64,000 nt of DNA from Neisseria animalis (GCF_900636515.1 NZ_LR134287.1:2170001-2234000), one strand, 5' to 3'; positions 9,469-18,942 are shown, counted from the stretch's first letter. Numbers and translations: made by a program. Notes: generated by a model not told the origin, from the letters alone.

Positions 9469-10008
9469 ATGATGAAAAAATACTTCGCCATTGCCGCAGC
9501 TTCGCTGATTGGTCTGGCCGGTATCGCCGCCGCCGCCGAAAACATGGCACACCACAACGCCCGCAGCGACAAAGCAGAACGCGCCATGCACAAAAAAGGC
9601 GAATTACCGCGCGACCTGCAAGCCTTAAACCTGAACAGCAAACAAAAAGCCGACATCCAAAAAATCATCGAAACCCACCGTGCGGACACAAAACGCGACC
9701 GCACATCAAACGAAGCATTCCGCGCCGAGTTTCGTAAAAAAATGCAGGAATACCGCGCCGCAGAGCAACAGCTCATCAGCGCCAAAACGTTCGATGAAAC
9801 TGCCGCCCGCCGCATGATTGCCGAACACAACCAACACCACACCGATAAAGAAGTCCAACGCCTGAAAACCCGACACGCCGTTTTCCAAGTGCTGACTCCG
9901 AGCCAGCAGAAGCAATGGCTGGACAATCAAAACAAACGTATGGAAAAACGCGGCAAAAAACCGCACCAAAACGAAAACCACTCCCGCAAAACTGCCCCAC
10001 AGCAGTAA
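9469..10008 (+). CDS. Periplasmic Spy/CpxP-like protein
   Basis: A 179-residue secreted protein. A signal peptide (MMKKYFAIAAASLIGLAGIA, cleavage after the alanine run) is followed by a basic, helical, His/Gln-rich domain. It contains LNLNSKQKADIQKIIETHR and VLTPSQQKQWLD, which fit the two LTxxQ motifs of the Spy/CpxP family of envelope chaperones or stress sensors. No cysteines in the mature part. The tail is strongly basic. A TTG at 9454 is an alternative start, but the ATG gives a proper signal peptide. The precise role is inferred from the family. Confidence 0.7.
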   Translation: MMKKYFAIAAASLIGLAGIAAAAENMAHHNARSDKAERAMHKKGELPRDLQALNLNSKQKADIQKIIETHRADTKRDRTSNEAFRAEFRKKMQEYRAAEQQLISAKTFDETAARRMIAEHNQHHTDKEVQRLKTRHAVFQVLTPSQQKQWLDNQNKRMEKRGKKPHQNENHSRKTAPQQ

Positions 10009-10019
10009 ATGCCAAGCGA

Positions 10020-10085
10020 AAGGCCGTCTGCAAAACCGACTGCAAACCCGTCAGGGATTGTGCAAGGATTTTGCAGACGGCCTTT
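10020..10085 (+). terminator. Inverted uptake-sequence hairpin
   Basis: AGGCCGTCTGCAAAA and TTTTGCAGACGGCCT pair perfectly over 15 bases around a 33-base loop that carries a further partial repeat (GACTGCAAAC). It lies 12 bases after the Spy-like gene. Confidence 0.7.
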
Positions 10086-10350
10086 GCGCTGTTTGCAGCA
10101 TACCGGCCGCAAGCAGATCAACCGTTCACTGACTGCGCCGACACGCCGCTTCTTACGCTTGCGCGTCTTACCCGAATATCTGTCGGACAGCTTAGACAGA
10201 TTACCGCCGTACAACACAAACCGTACAAACTTGCCGCTTCAGCCGTCTGTATTTTGAGCCGAACGCGGCAACTGCCCTACTTGCCTGATACGGCCCTATC
10301 AAACAACGCATTTCAAATACCGAAAGCCCGCATAGCGTTTGCCCGCGCCG

Positions 10351-11196
10351 CTAATCGCCGCTTAAGGCCGTCTGCATTTTTACCGCCGATTCACTATCCA
10401 GCCGTTCCCGTGCCAAATCCAGAGTTGCCTGCGCCCAAGCCCGATAACGCGCCTGCTCTTCCTGATTCATCGCCGCCAGATGTGCGGCCACCGTACAATC
10501 GTCGCCGCGCACAATCGGGCCGGTCAATGCCTGCAACGGCGTAAGGTGTTCCAAATTGGCAACCGTCTGCCTCATCAGCCCGCACACCAGCTCGCGGGAC
10601 ATCGATTCCGGAAAATCCAGCGGCGCAAGCAGATTCTGTGCATACGCCGCCAACGCAACACTGAAATTTGAAGCCGCCGACAATGCGGCGTGATAGCGCG
10701 CCTTATGTTCGGACGGCAACACCACCGCCCGCAGCTCCAGCGCGTCTGCCAACTGTTGCAAAACCGCCAACGCCTGCGCCGATTCTGCTTCCAAGGCGCA
10801 AATATTGCCGCGCAGATTGTCCACTGCATAAGCAACATCGGCAAAAGCAAATACGGGATGCAGACTGCCCGTCTGTGCACCATACAAAGCGGCTGCGGCA
10901 AGCGCGGCTGCCGTTTTCGCACCACTCATATGCAACACCAGCGTGCCTGCAGACAATGCCCCCGACCGCGCCAAACTTTCGGCAGCGGCCTCAATCGCAT
11001 TGTCCGGCGTCGCAATAATCACGACATCGGCCCGCGGTAATGCGGTAAAATCACGAACCACCGCCGCACCGAAAGCCCCTGATGGTAAGGAGCGGCTGAC
11101 AATATGGGAAAGCTGCCAATCGGAATGTGCGCCAAGCAGCGCGGCAAGAGTCTGCCCGACCCTGCCCGCTCCGACAATATGCAATATTTTTTTCAT
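10351..11196 (-). CDS. Rossmann-fold DUF2520-type protein
   Basis: A 281-residue cytosolic protein. It begins MKKILHIVGAGRVGQTLAALL with a perfect GxGxxG dinucleotide motif and continues DVVIIATPDNAIEAAAESL and VLHMSGAKTAAAL. The C-terminal half is helical with HPVFAFAD and SEHKARYHAALSAASN, as in DUF2520 proteins related to pyrroline-5-carboxylate and prephenate dehydrogenases. NAD(P) binding is likely; the substrate is unknown. It is divergent from minC. The 260 bases between its stop and the hairpin at 10020-10085 show no gene I can support. Confidence 0.75.
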   Translation of the reverse strand: MKKILHIVGAGRVGQTLAALLGAHSDWQLSHIVSRSLPSGAFGAAVVRDFTALPRADVVIIATPDNAIEAAAESLARSGALSAGTLVLHMSGAKTAAALAAAALYGAQTGSLHPVFAFADVAYAVDNLRGNICALEAESAQALAVLQQLADALELRAVVLPSEHKARYHAALSAASNFSVALAAYAQNLLAPLDFPESMSRELVCGLMRQTVANLEHLTPLQALTGPIVRGDDCTVAAHLAAMNQEEQARYRAWAQATLDLARERLDSESAVKMQTALSGD

Positions 11197-11277
11197 TTCA
11201 GACGGCCCAAACGGATTGAATAGCGTAGATTAACACGGTAAACTTATACCATTAAAAATTTTTATTATTTCCGCACC

Positions 11278-11988
11278 ATGAAATCCGCTTTCGACGTAAA
11301 ATCTTCCCGTCTTGAAACGCTCGCCATCTGCCTGCACACCGCCGATTTAACCGAATTGGAAGAAACCTTGCGGCAGCGTACCGAGCAGTATCGCGATTTG
11401 GAAATCATGCCGTTTGTGCTGGACGTGGAAGATTTTGCCCAACCCGATGATTTGGACATACCGGCCGTTGTCTCATTATGCGCCCGTTACGGCATTCAAA
11501 TCCTCGGCTTGCGCCACAGCAGCGAAACATGGGCGGAAGCGGCCTCACGCTGTCATTTGGTGTTCAGCAGCGGCGACAAACCTGCCGAAGCCGCCGCCCT
11601 GCCGAAACCCGTACAAGAACCCCAGCCCGTATCGGCAACCGTAATCAGCAATCCTACCGTACTGATCAGTACGCCCGTGCGTACCGGGCAGCAGGTTTAT
11701 GCCGAAAACGGTGATTTGATTGTTACCGGCATTGTCAGCCAAGGAGCTGAGCTGATTGCAGACGGCAATATCCATATTTACGCCCCCATGCGCGGACGTG
11801 CGCTGGCCGGTGCGAAAGGCGATACCAATGCGCGGATTTTTATCCATTCCATGCAGGCGGAATTGGTATCCGTTGCCGGCATCTACCGCAATTTTGAAGA
11901 CGACCTGCCCGGCCACCTGCATAAAAAACCGGTACAGGTTTCATTACAGGACAACAGGCTGGTCATCAGCGCCATCGGCGACGAATAA
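11278..11988 (+). CDS. minC: Septum-site-determining protein MinC
   Basis: Inhibitor of FtsZ polymerisation. The 236-residue protein has an N-terminal domain (residues 1-105) that binds FtsZ, a Pro-rich linker (LPKPVQEPQPVSAT) and a C-terminal beta-helix that binds MinD with GDLIVTGIVSQGAELIADGNIHIYAPMRGRALAG. It is first in minC-minD-minE-oxyR, all rightward. Confidence 0.96.
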   Translation: MKSAFDVKSSRLETLAICLHTADLTELEETLRQRTEQYRDLEIMPFVLDVEDFAQPDDLDIPAVVSLCARYGIQILGLRHSSETWAEAASRCHLVFSSGDKPAEAAALPKPVQEPQPVSATVISNPTVLISTPVRTGQQVYAENGDLIVTGIVSQGAELIADGNIHIYAPMRGRALAGAKGDTNARIFIHSMQAELVSVAGIYRNFEDDLPGHLHKKPVQVSLQDNRLVISAIGDE

Positions 11989-12082
11989 AGCCTGTCCGCC
12001 GTCCGGCAGCACCGTTCCGCACGGCAACCCTTATTCCAACCATACCTTATCCTCCAATATCCGTATCTGAAAAGGAAACATT

Positions 12083-12898
12083 GTGGCAAAAATCATTGTA
12101 GTAACTTCAGGCAAAGGCGGCGTGGGCAAAACCACTACCAGCGCCAGTATCGCAACCGGCTTGGCTCTGCGCGGCCACAAAACCGCCGTTATCGACTTCG
12201 ACGTAGGCCTGCGCAACCTCGACCTGATTATGGGCTGCGAACGCCGCGTCGTTTACGATTTAATCAACGTCATTCAGGGCGAAGCCACGCTCAACCAAGC
12301 CCTGATTAAAGACAAAAACTGCGAAAACCTCTTTATCCTGCCTGCTTCGCAAACCCGCGACAAAGACGCTCTGACCCGCGAAGGCGTAGAAAAAGTGATG
12401 AAGGAACTGTCCGGCAAAAAGCACAACTTCGAATACATCGTCTGCGACTCGCCGGCCGGTATCGAACAGGGCGCGCTGATGGCGCTGTACTTTGCCGACG
12501 AAGCCATCGTTACCACCAATCCAGAAGTTTCCAGCGTTCGCGACTCCGACCGCATTTTGGGCATTCTGCAAAGCAAATCGCGTAAAGCAGAACAAGGAGA
12601 CAGCGTAAAAGAACACCTGCTGATTACCCGCTATTCACCCGAACGTGTTGCCAAAGGCGAAATGCTGTCGGTACAAGACATCTGCGACATTCTGCGTATC
12701 CCGCTGCTGGGTGTCATTCCCGAATCTCAAAACGTCCTGCAAGCCTCCAATGCCGGCGAACCGGTTATCCACCAGCAAGACGCTGCGGCAGCCGAAGCCT
12801 ATAAAGACGTGATTGCCCGATTGCTGGGCGAAAACCGCGAAATGCGTTTCCTTGAGGCCGAGAAAAAAGGCTTCTTCAAGCGTTTGTTCGGAGGTTAA
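12083..12898 (+). CDS. minD: Septum-site-determining ATPase MinD
   Basis: Membrane-binding ATPase that recruits MinC and oscillates with MinE. The 271-residue protein begins AKIIVVTSGKGGVGKTT with the deviant Walker A and both signature lysines, and ends in the amphipathic membrane helix KKGFFKRLFGG. The start is GTG at 12083, 94 bases after minC, with AAGGAA upstream. minE begins three bases after its stop. Confidence 0.97.
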   Translation: MAKIIVVTSGKGGVGKTTTSASIATGLALRGHKTAVIDFDVGLRNLDLIMGCERRVVYDLINVIQGEATLNQALIKDKNCENLFILPASQTRDKDALTREGVEKVMKELSGKKHNFEYIVCDSPAGIEQGALMALYFADEAIVTTNPEVSSVRDSDRILGILQSKSRKAEQGDSVKEHLLITRYSPERVAKGEMLSVQDICDILRIPLLGVIPESQNVLQASNAGEPVIHQQDAAAAEAYKDVIARLLGENREMRFLEAEKKGFFKRLFGG

Positions 12899-12901
12899 GC
12901 C

Positions 12902-13183
12902 ATGTCATTGTTAGATATTCTGTTCGGACGCAAACCCAAAACCGCCGATGTCGCCCGCGACCGCCTGCAAATCATCATTACACAAGAGCGTGCCAACGAA
13001 AACGGCAACGGCGCACCCGATTACCTGCCGACCCTGCGTAAAGAACTGCTGGAAGTCCTCTCCAAATATGTCAAAGTATCGCTGGAAGACATTCGCATTT
13101 CCCAAGAAAAACAGGACGGCATGGACGTACTCGAACTGAACATTACCCTGCCGGAACAAAAACCGGAAGAGAAAAAGGCCTAA
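12902..13183 (+). CDS. minE: Cell division topological specificity factor MinE
   Basis: Stimulates MinD ATPase and confines the inhibitor to the poles. 93 residues: the N-terminal membrane and MinD-binding segment ([23 protein letters not shown]) is followed by the dimerisation domain. The tail is a little longer and more charged ([11 protein letters not shown]) than in E. coli. Separated by three bases from minD and three from oxyR. Confidence 0.96.
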   Translation: MSLLDILFGRKPKTADVARDRLQIIITQERANENGNGAPDYLPTLRKELLEVLSKYVKVSLEDIRISQEKQDGMDVLELNITLPEQKPEEKKA

Positions 13184-13186
13184 GCC

Positions 13187-14110
13187 ATGACGCTGACCGA
13201 ATTGCGCTATATTGTTGCCGTGGCGCAGGAACGTCATTTCGGACGCGCCGCGCGCCGCTGCTTCGTGAGCCAGCCCACCCTTTCCATCGCCATCAAAAAG
13301 TTGGAAGAGGAATTGCAGGTCTCGCTGTTTGACCGCAGCAGCAACGACATCATTACCACAGACGCGGGCGAGCGCATTGTTGCCCAAGCCCGCCGCGTAC
13401 TGGAAGAAGCCGACTTAATCAAACATCTGGCCAACGAGGAGCAAAACGAGTTGGAAGGCCCGTTCAAACTCGGCCTGATTTTCACCGTTGCCCCTTATCT
13501 TCTTCCCAAGCTGATTGTATCGTTGCGCGAAACCGCACCAAAAATGCCGTTAATGCTCGAAGAGAATTACACCCACATTCTCACCGAATCGCTCAAACGC
13601 GGCGATTTGGACGCCATTGTCGTAGCCGAACCCTTCCAAGAACCGGGTATCGTAACCGAGCCTTTATACGACGAACCCTTCTTCGTGATTGTACCCAAAG
13701 GCCACCACTTTGAAGAACTGGACTCCGTTACTGCCCAAATGCTCTCGGAAGAGCAGGTATTGCTGCTGACCGAAGGCAACTGTATGCGCGACCAAGTGTT
13801 ATCCAGTTGCTCCGAGCTGGCCGCCAAGCAGAAAATCCACGGTCTGACCAACACTCTGCAAGGCAGCTCCATCAACACCATACGCCACATGGTTGCCAGC
13901 GGCTTGGCCATCAGCGTGATGCCCGCCACCGCGCTGACCGAAAACGACCATATGCTGTTCAGCATCATACCGTTTGAAGCACCCGTTCCCCAACGGCGTG
14001 TTGTGTTGGCATACCGCCGCAACTTCGTCCGTCCGAAAGCCCTCACCGCCCTACGCTCCGCTATTCAGCACTCCCAGCTCAACGGCGTGAGCTTTGTGGA
14101 CAACGACTAA
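13187..14110 (+). CDS. oxyR: Hydrogen-peroxide sensor OxyR (LysR family)
   Basis: LysR-type regulator of 307 residues. The N-terminal winged helix reads TLTELRYIVAVAQERHFGRA; the redox cysteines are Cys199 and Cys208 in NCMRDQVLSSC, exactly the numbering and spacing of E. coli OxyR, so it should sense peroxide by disulfide formation. Only three bases separate it from minE, making it a fourth gene of the min operon, an arrangement known in Neisseria. A strong inverted uptake-sequence terminator closes the operon. Confidence 0.95.
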   Translation: MTLTELRYIVAVAQERHFGRAARRCFVSQPTLSIAIKKLEEELQVSLFDRSSNDIITTDAGERIVAQARRVLEEADLIKHLANEEQNELEGPFKLGLIFTVAPYLLPKLIVSLRETAPKMPLMLEENYTHILTESLKRGDLDAIVVAEPFQEPGIVTEPLYDEPFFVIVPKGHHFEELDSVTAQMLSEEQVLLLTEGNCMRDQVLSSCSELAAKQKIHGLTNTLQGSSINTIRHMVASGLAISVMPATALTENDHMLFSIIPFEAPVPQRRVVLAYRRNFVRPKALTALRSAIQHSQLNGVSFVDND

Positions 14111-14128
14111 ACGGTTCAACGTATCAGC

Positions 14129-14166
14129 AAGGCCGTCTGCAAATAAGATTTTGCAGACGGCCTTTT
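14129..14166 (+). terminator. Terminator of the min-oxyR operon
   Basis: AAGGCCGTCTGCAAA pairs with TTTGCAGACGGCCTT around a short loop, followed by T-rich sequence, 18 bases after oxyR. Confidence 0.8.
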
Positions 14167-14327
14167 CTCCATCTCCTCCCCCATTCCGCACGGCGACAGC
14201 AGCCGCAACATGAATATTTTGAATAAAAACCAAAAAAAATACGCAAAAGCCTTTACTTTTTTTACAGACGGCGTTAAAACACTTGCTACCCCATTTCAGA
14301 ATACACAATCTTCACTAGGAGCACAGA

Positions 14328-15443
14328 ATGAAAGTAGGTTTTGTTGGCTGGCGCGGCATGGTCGGCTCAGTATTGATGCAGCGTATGCAGGAAGAAAACG
14401 ATTTCTCCCACATTCCCGAAGCGGTTTTCTTCACCACCTCTAATGTCGGCGGTACTGCGCCCGATTTCGGACAAGCCGCAAAAACCCTGCTGGATGCCAA
14501 CGACATTGCCGAACTCGGCAAAATGGACATTATTGTTACCTGTCAAGGTGGCGACTATACCAAATCCGTGTTCCAACCGCTGCGCGATTCCGGCTGGAAC
14601 GGCTATTGGATTGATGCGGCATCTTCCCTGCGTATGGCAGACGATGCCCTCATCGTTTTAGATCCGGTAAACCGCAACGTCATTGATGCCGGCCTGAAAA
14701 ACGGCGTGAAAAACTACATCGGCGGCAACTGCACCGTATCCTTAATGCTGATGGCCTTAGGCGGTTTATTCCAAAACGACTTGGTCGAATGGGCAACCAG
14801 CATGACCTACCAAGCCGCATCCGGTGCGGGTGCGAAAAACATGCGCGAGCTGATTAACGGCATGGGCGCGATTCACGCACAAGTAGCCGACGAGCTTGCC
14901 GACCCTGCCAGTGCGATTCTCGACATCGACCGTAAAGTCTCCGACTTCCTACGCAGCGAAGACTACCCGAAAGCCAATTTCGGCGTACCGCTGGCAGGCA
15001 GCTTGATTCCGTGGATTGACGTGGACTTGGGCAACGGCCAATCCAAAGAAGAGTGGAAAGGCGGCGTAGAAACCAACAAAATCCTCGGCCGCAGTGATAA
15101 TCCGACCGTTATCGACGGCTTATGCGTACGCGTCGGTGCCATGCGATGCCACAGCCAAGCCATCACGCTGAAGCTGAAAAAAGATTTGCCGGTAGAAGAA
15201 ATCGAAGCCATTTTGGCAGGCGCAAACGACTGGGTAAAAGTTGTGCCGAACCAAAAAGAAGCCAGTATGGCCGACCTCACCCCCGCCGCCGTTACCGGCA
15301 CGCTGACCGTACCCGTCGGCCGCATCCGCAAACTGGGCATGGGTGGCGAATACATCAGCGCATTTACCGTTGGCGACCAACTCTTGTGGGGTGCTGCCGA
15401 ACCGTTGCGCCGTGTATTGCGTATCATCTTGGGCAGCTTGTAA
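14328..15443 (+). CDS. asd: Aspartate-semialdehyde dehydrogenase
   Basis: NADPH enzyme that makes aspartate semialdehyde for lysine/diaminopimelate, threonine and methionine. The 371-residue protein has [17 protein letters not shown] for NADP and the active-site Cys135 in [10 protein letters not shown], the same position as in E. coli. AGGAG lies six bases before the ATG. Flanked by terminators, so single-gene transcription is likely. Confidence 0.97.
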   Translation: MKVGFVGWRGMVGSVLMQRMQEENDFSHIPEAVFFTTSNVGGTAPDFGQAAKTLLDANDIAELGKMDIIVTCQGGDYTKSVFQPLRDSGWNGYWIDAASSLRMADDALIVLDPVNRNVIDAGLKNGVKNYIGGNCTVSLMLMALGGLFQNDLVEWATSMTYQAASGAGAKNMRELINGMGAIHAQVADELADPASAILDIDRKVSDFLRSEDYPKANFGVPLAGSLIPWIDVDLGNGQSKEEWKGGVETNKILGRSDNPTVIDGLCVRVGAMRCHSQAITLKLKKDLPVEEIEAILAGANDWVKVVPNQKEASMADLTPAAVTGTLTVPVGRIRKLGMGGEYISAFTVGDQLLWGAAEPLRRVLRIILGSL

Positions 15444-15458
15444 CAACAGCAAACACAT

Positions 15459-15495
15459 AAAAAGGCCGTCTGCATTTTTGCAGACGGCCTTTTTG
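15459..15495. terminator. Bidirectional terminator between asd and terC-like gene
   Basis: AAAAAGGCCGTCTGCA and TGCAGACGGCCTTTTT form a 16-base stem with A-run and T-run on opposite sides. It lies between two convergent genes and can serve both. Confidence 0.85.
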
Positions 15496-15523
15496 CTTAT
15501 TTTGCCCTATTCGGACAGGTAAA

Positions 15524-16513
15524 TTATTTACCCTTCTCTTTATCCAGCTTGCGACTGTAAATCACCGAGGTCAGCACCGACGCGCCCAATGCGCCGAATA
15601 CGACGGACAATGAAATGGCAATCGGGATATGCACCCAATGCATAATCAGCATTTTCACGCCGATAAAGCTCAACACGAACGACAGGCCGTATTTCAGGAA
15701 AACAAAGCGGTCGGCAACGTCTGCCAGCAGGAAATACATGGCACGCAAGCCCAAAATGGCAAAAATGTTGGAAGTCATCACGATAAACGGGTCGGTGGTT
15801 ACAGCGAAGACGGCGGGGATACTGTCCACAGCGAAAATCACATCGCTCAGTTCGACCATTACCAGCACCAGAAAGAGCGGTGTAGCCATACGCTTGCCGT
15901 TTTCGACGGTGAAGAATTTTTCGCCGTCCAACTCTTTGCTGACATGGATATGTTTTTTCAACCAGTTTAATAATTTATTGTCGTTCAGGTTTTCGTCTTC
16001 ATCATCGCCGCCGGATTTAATCATATGGATACCGGTGTAGAGCAGGAAAGCGCCGAAAAGGTAGAGAATCCACTCAAACTGCTGCACCAATGCTGCACCG
16101 ATAAAAATCATCACCGCACGCAGCACAATCGCGCCGAGTACACCATAGAGCAACACGCGGTGTTGGTATTGCGGCGGTACTTTGAAGTAGCTGAAAATCA
16201 TCAGGAACACGAAAATATTGTCCACCGCCAATGATTTTTCCAACACATAGCCGGTGAAAAATTCCAACACTTTCTCTTTGGCGACAACGGCACCGTAAGC
16301 CGGATTCCCCGCCAGCTCGAAATACAGCCATGCGGCGAAACCGCAGGACACGGCAATCCACACGCACGTCCACGCCAACGCTTCTTTCACGCTGACCTTG
16401 TGCGCGCCGGTTTTCTTCAGCGACAGCATATCGATTGCTATCATGATTAAAACCGCGATAAAAAACACGCCGTAAAACAGCGGCGTGCCGACTGAAGGAT
16501 GTTCGACCATCAA
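15524..16513 (-). CDS. TerC/Alx-family integral membrane protein
   Basis: A 329-residue protein with about nine membrane helices. Family motifs are present: AVDNIFVFLMIFSYF with the acidic residue in a helix, and VELSDVIFAVDSIPAVFAVT, both probably metal-binding. A charged cytosolic loop (SGGDDEDENLNDN) sits in the middle. Relatives export manganese (Alx, MneA types); that role is inferred. No manganese riboswitch is visible in the roughly 40 bases before the start. Confidence 0.85.
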   Translation of the reverse strand: MMVEHPSVGTPLFYGVFFIAVLIMIAIDMLSLKKTGAHKVSVKEALAWTCVWIAVSCGFAAWLYFELAGNPAYGAVVAKEKVLEFFTGYVLEKSLAVDNIFVFLMIFSYFKVPPQYQHRVLLYGVLGAIVLRAVMIFIGAALVQQFEWILYLFGAFLLYTGIHMIKSGGDDEDENLNDNKLLNWLKKHIHVSKELDGEKFFTVENGKRMATPLFLVLVMVELSDVIFAVDSIPAVFAVTTDPFIVMTSNIFAILGLRAMYFLLADVADRFVFLKYGLSFVLSFIGVKMLIMHWVHIPIAISLSVVFGALGASVLTSVIYSRKLDKEKGK

Positions 16514-16628
16514 AAATTTCCTCTTTTAGATTGGCGATATTGATATTTGCAGACGGCATTCTAACACGGCGCAATAAGGCCGTCTGAAAATATCGGGTTT
16601 TCAATCAGATAAAAACGGTAAAACGCCG

Positions 16629-17081
16629 TTACCATACCAAATAAAACATCGCCTTGGCGAAAAACACAATCAGCACCATATGCACCAGCACCGCCGCATG
16701 AATGTATTTCGACCAGCCCGCCGTCATCGTACCGCGAGTCATCTTCGTTACCGCCACGGCAAAATGCGCCAACACGCTGAACGCCAGCAATATCTTCCAC
16801 AGCAGCATTATGCCGAACGGCGATTCAAACGGCTGGTGCAGCACAGGTACATAACGCGCCCACACCATTACCAAACCCGAAGCAAACAAAGCAAGTACCA
16901 CCGGCGGCATTACCCGCACGGCACGGTAAGACATGGCTTTTTCCACCTCGCGCCTCGCCTCCCGCGACACCCGTTTGGAGTGCAGCACCGACAATACCAA
17001 TACCTCAAAAAACACACCGCCCACAAAAGCAATCGCACAAAAAAGATGTACGATATGCGCCACCGCATAAATATTCATCAT
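16629..17081 (-). CDS. CopD-superfamily membrane protein
   Basis: A 150-residue inner-membrane protein with four predicted helices. His residues near the helix ends (AHIVHLFCAIAFVGGVFFE, SVLAHFAVAVTK, YIHAAVLVHMVLIVFFA) suggest haem or metal binding, as in CopD-like proteins. The start at 17081 gives MMNIYAVAHIVHLF and removes an arginine-rich upstream extension. Function is inferred only. Confidence 0.7.
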   Translation of the reverse strand: MMNIYAVAHIVHLFCAIAFVGGVFFEVLVLSVLHSKRVSREARREVEKAMSYRAVRVMPPVVLALFASGLVMVWARYVPVLHQPFESPFGIMLLWKILLAFSVLAHFAVAVTKMTRGTMTAGWSKYIHAAVLVHMVLIVFFAKAMFYLVW

Positions 17082-17256
17082 TAATTTCCATATCCGTACC
17101 GGCCGCCGGCGCAACCACACGTTGCACCACCCCGCCGAAGAGCATTAAGTGTACCACAGCCCTATTTTAAACTCTCTTTACCCTTTGCATAGATTATTAA
17201 ACATTGTTTAATGCGATACTGAAAACAATCCTAACCCACTCAACATGGAGAACAAG

Positions 17257-17460
17257 ATGAAAACCATCACCAAAACTTTCGCCCTGATTGCCTTGGCAGC
17301 TTCCCTGAGTGCCTGTTCCAACATGAGCACCTCCCAACGCAATGCTGCAACCGGCGCAGTCATCGGCGGTGTTGCCGGCAACCTGATTGGCGGTGATACC
17401 GGTTCAACCTTGGGTGGCGCGGCACTCGGCGGCGTTATCGGCAGCCAAGTCAACAAATAA
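17257..17460 (+). CDS. Glycine-zipper lipoprotein
   Basis: A 67-residue secreted lipoprotein. The signal peptide ends in the lipobox LSAC (about residue 21) and the mature part is a glycine-zipper domain, AATGAVIGGVAGNLIGG followed by TLGGAALGGVIGSQ, like the 2TM glycine-zipper family (Rick_17kDa, OsmB-like). The ATG at 17257 has GGAG upstream. The role is unknown; membership of the fold is clear from the repeated GxxxG. Confidence 0.8.
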   Translation: MKTITKTFALIALAASLSACSNMSTSQRNAATGAVIGGVAGNLIGGDTGSTLGGAALGGVIGSQVNK

Positions 17461-17936
17461 ACCGTTGTCCGCACCATTGCGGATACAACTTTACCGGCAG
17501 CTCCAATCCCGACCATGAGGATAAGGGCTGCCGGTATTGCTTTCATCTGCCCTTCAGCAACAGCAAAGGCCGTCTGCAAAACAACCCGACCATTTCATTC
17601 CGGTCATTTGCAGACGGCCTTTTAACACCCCACCGACCGCTTGGCAAACATTCAAAATCAAACAGACTGCCGGTTCAAACAATAATTCATTTTAAAACAT
17701 TTTTCCCCAACAACCGCCCTTATCGGCTGAAAAAACCATTGTACGGATTATGTTGAGATTTTCCCAAAAATAGAATAAGATAACTACAAAACGAAAAGCT
17801 GGAACATTATCATTAAAACAAACCGGCACATAACCGCAGGCAGCCCGCTTTTCTTTTCATGCCTTTTCAGACGGCATCTTACTCAAAGTCTTCTTGCCAA
17901 CGCTTCAACTGTCAGCCCTTACACTGGAGAATCACC
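17461..17936. other. Gene-free region before farR
   Basis: About 475 bases without a supportable ORF. It holds the uptake-sequence hairpin at 17565-17624 and then an AT-rich stretch (17690-17830) that probably contains the farR promoter; one TTCAGACGGCAT uptake word lies at 17867. I could not define the promoter with confidence. Confidence 0.6.
17565..17624 (+). terminator. Inverted uptake-sequence hairpin
   Basis: AAAGGCCGTCTGCAAA pairs with TTTGCAGACGGCCTTT around a 27-base loop with a further short stem; four T follow. It is about 105 bases after the lipoprotein gene. Confidence 0.7.
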
Positions 17937-18374
17937 ATGGCACACCAATCCAAACATGCCTCCATCAACATCAGCCTGATTCAGGCGCGCGAAGCGTTGA
18001 TGACCCAATTCCGCCCCATTCTGAACCAAGCCAACATCACCGACCAACAATGGCGCATTATCCGTCTGCTTGCAGAAAACGGCACGTTGGATTTCCAAGA
18101 CTTGGCGACCCAAGCCTGCATTCTCCGCCCCAGCCTGACCGGTATCCTGACCCGCTTGGAAAAAGCCGGATTAGTCGTCCGCCTGAAACCTTCCAACGAC
18201 CAACGCCGCGTTTACCTCAAACTGACCGGAGAAGGAGAAAAACTTTATGAAACCATCGGCAGCAAAGTGGACGAACGCTACGATGTCATCGAGTCCGTAT
18301 TCTCCAAAGAAAAACTGGACGAACTGAAAGCCCTGCTGTCCCAGCTCGCCGCCATCGAACAGTCGCTCCAATAA
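17937..18374 (+). CDS. farR: MarR-family regulator FarR/NadR (HpaR-like)
   Basis: A 145-residue winged-helix dimer. The sequence SKHASINISLIQAREALM, then ANITDQQWRIIRLLAENGTLDFQDLA and RPSLTGILTRLEKAGLV, follows the meningococcal/gonococcal FarR (NadR) protein almost residue for residue as I remember it. That protein represses the fatty-acid efflux pump and adhesin genes and responds to hydroxyphenylacetates. It is 12 bases upstream of a flavin reductase, the same neighbour as in N. meningitidis. The ATG at 17937 with GGAG upstream is preferred over an upstream one. Confidence 0.9.
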   Translation: MAHQSKHASINISLIQAREALMTQFRPILNQANITDQQWRIIRLLAENGTLDFQDLATQACILRPSLTGILTRLEKAGLVVRLKPSNDQRRVYLKLTGEGEKLYETIGSKVDERYDVIESVFSKEKLDELKALLSQLAAIEQSLQ

Positions 18375-18386
18375 AAATAAAACAAT

Positions 18387-18887
18387 ATGACTGCCCCGAC
18401 ACACACACTCAAACCCGCATTCCGCGACGCGATGGCCTCGTGCGCCGCCGGCGTACACGTCATTACCACTGATGGCGAAGCAGGCCGTTACGGCATTACC
18501 ATGACCGCCGTTACCTCGGTAACCGACGAACCGCCAACCGTCATGCTCTGCATCAACCGCGAAGCAGCCATTATCCCTATCCTGACTGCCAACCGCGATT
18601 TGTGTATCAATACCCTTTCAGACGGCCAGCAAGACATTGCCGAACATTTTGCCGGCATGACCAATCTGTCTCCGGAAGAACGCTTTGAATACCATATCTG
18701 GCATCGCGGTCAAAACGGCCAACTGGAAGTAGAAGGCGCATTAGCCCATTTGCACGGCAGTATTACCGATTATCGTGAAGTCGGTACGCATTACGTTTTC
18801 TTTGTCGAGATGAACGAAATCAAAGTCAACGATACGCACCCGCCCGCACTGCTGTATTTCCGCAGAGCATTTCGCTATTTGGAATAA
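18387..18887 (+). CDS. Flavin reductase (HpaC-like)
   Basis: A 166-residue flavin-reductase-domain protein. FRDAMASCAAGVHVITT, the GITMTAVTSVTDEPPTVMLCINR flavin-binding segment and GTHYVFFVEMNEI mark the family of NAD(P)H:flavin reductases that supply 4-hydroxyphenylacetate 3-monooxygenase. No monooxygenase gene is nearby, so its partner is unknown. It is co-transcribed with farR, whose ligands are hydroxyphenylacetate derivatives, which hints at a shared aromatic-compound theme. Confidence 0.85.
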   Translation: MTAPTHTLKPAFRDAMASCAAGVHVITTDGEAGRYGITMTAVTSVTDEPPTVMLCINREAAIIPILTANRDLCINTLSDGQQDIAEHFAGMTNLSPEERFEYHIWHRGQNGQLEVEGALAHLHGSITDYREVGTHYVFFVEMNEIKVNDTHPPALLYFRRAFRYLE

Positions 18888-18904
18888 AATATTGGAACCC
18901 CATG

Positions 18905-18942
18905 ACAAAGGCCGTCTGCAAATCCATGCAGACGGCCTTTGT
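18905..18942 (+). terminator. Terminator of the farR operon
   Basis: ACAAAGGCCGTCTGCA pairs with TGCAGACGGCCTTTGT, a perfect 16-base stem with a 6-base loop, 18 bases after the flavin-reductase stop. Confidence 0.75.

Noticed and set aside
10090..10350. Short ORFs on both strands between the Spy-like gene and the DUF2520-type gene
   Set aside because: Arg/Pro-rich compositions, no Shine-Dalgarno, no resemblance to known proteins.
15120..15460. 112-codon ORFs on both strands within asd
   Set aside because: Both are frame shadows of the asd coding sequence.
16514..16560. Manganese (yybP-ykoY) riboswitch before the TerC-family gene
   Set aside because: The leader is too short and lacks the conserved loops.
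17795..17825. Fur box before farR
   Set aside because: AACATTATCATTAAAAC matches only part of the 19-base consensus and is in generally AT-rich DNA.
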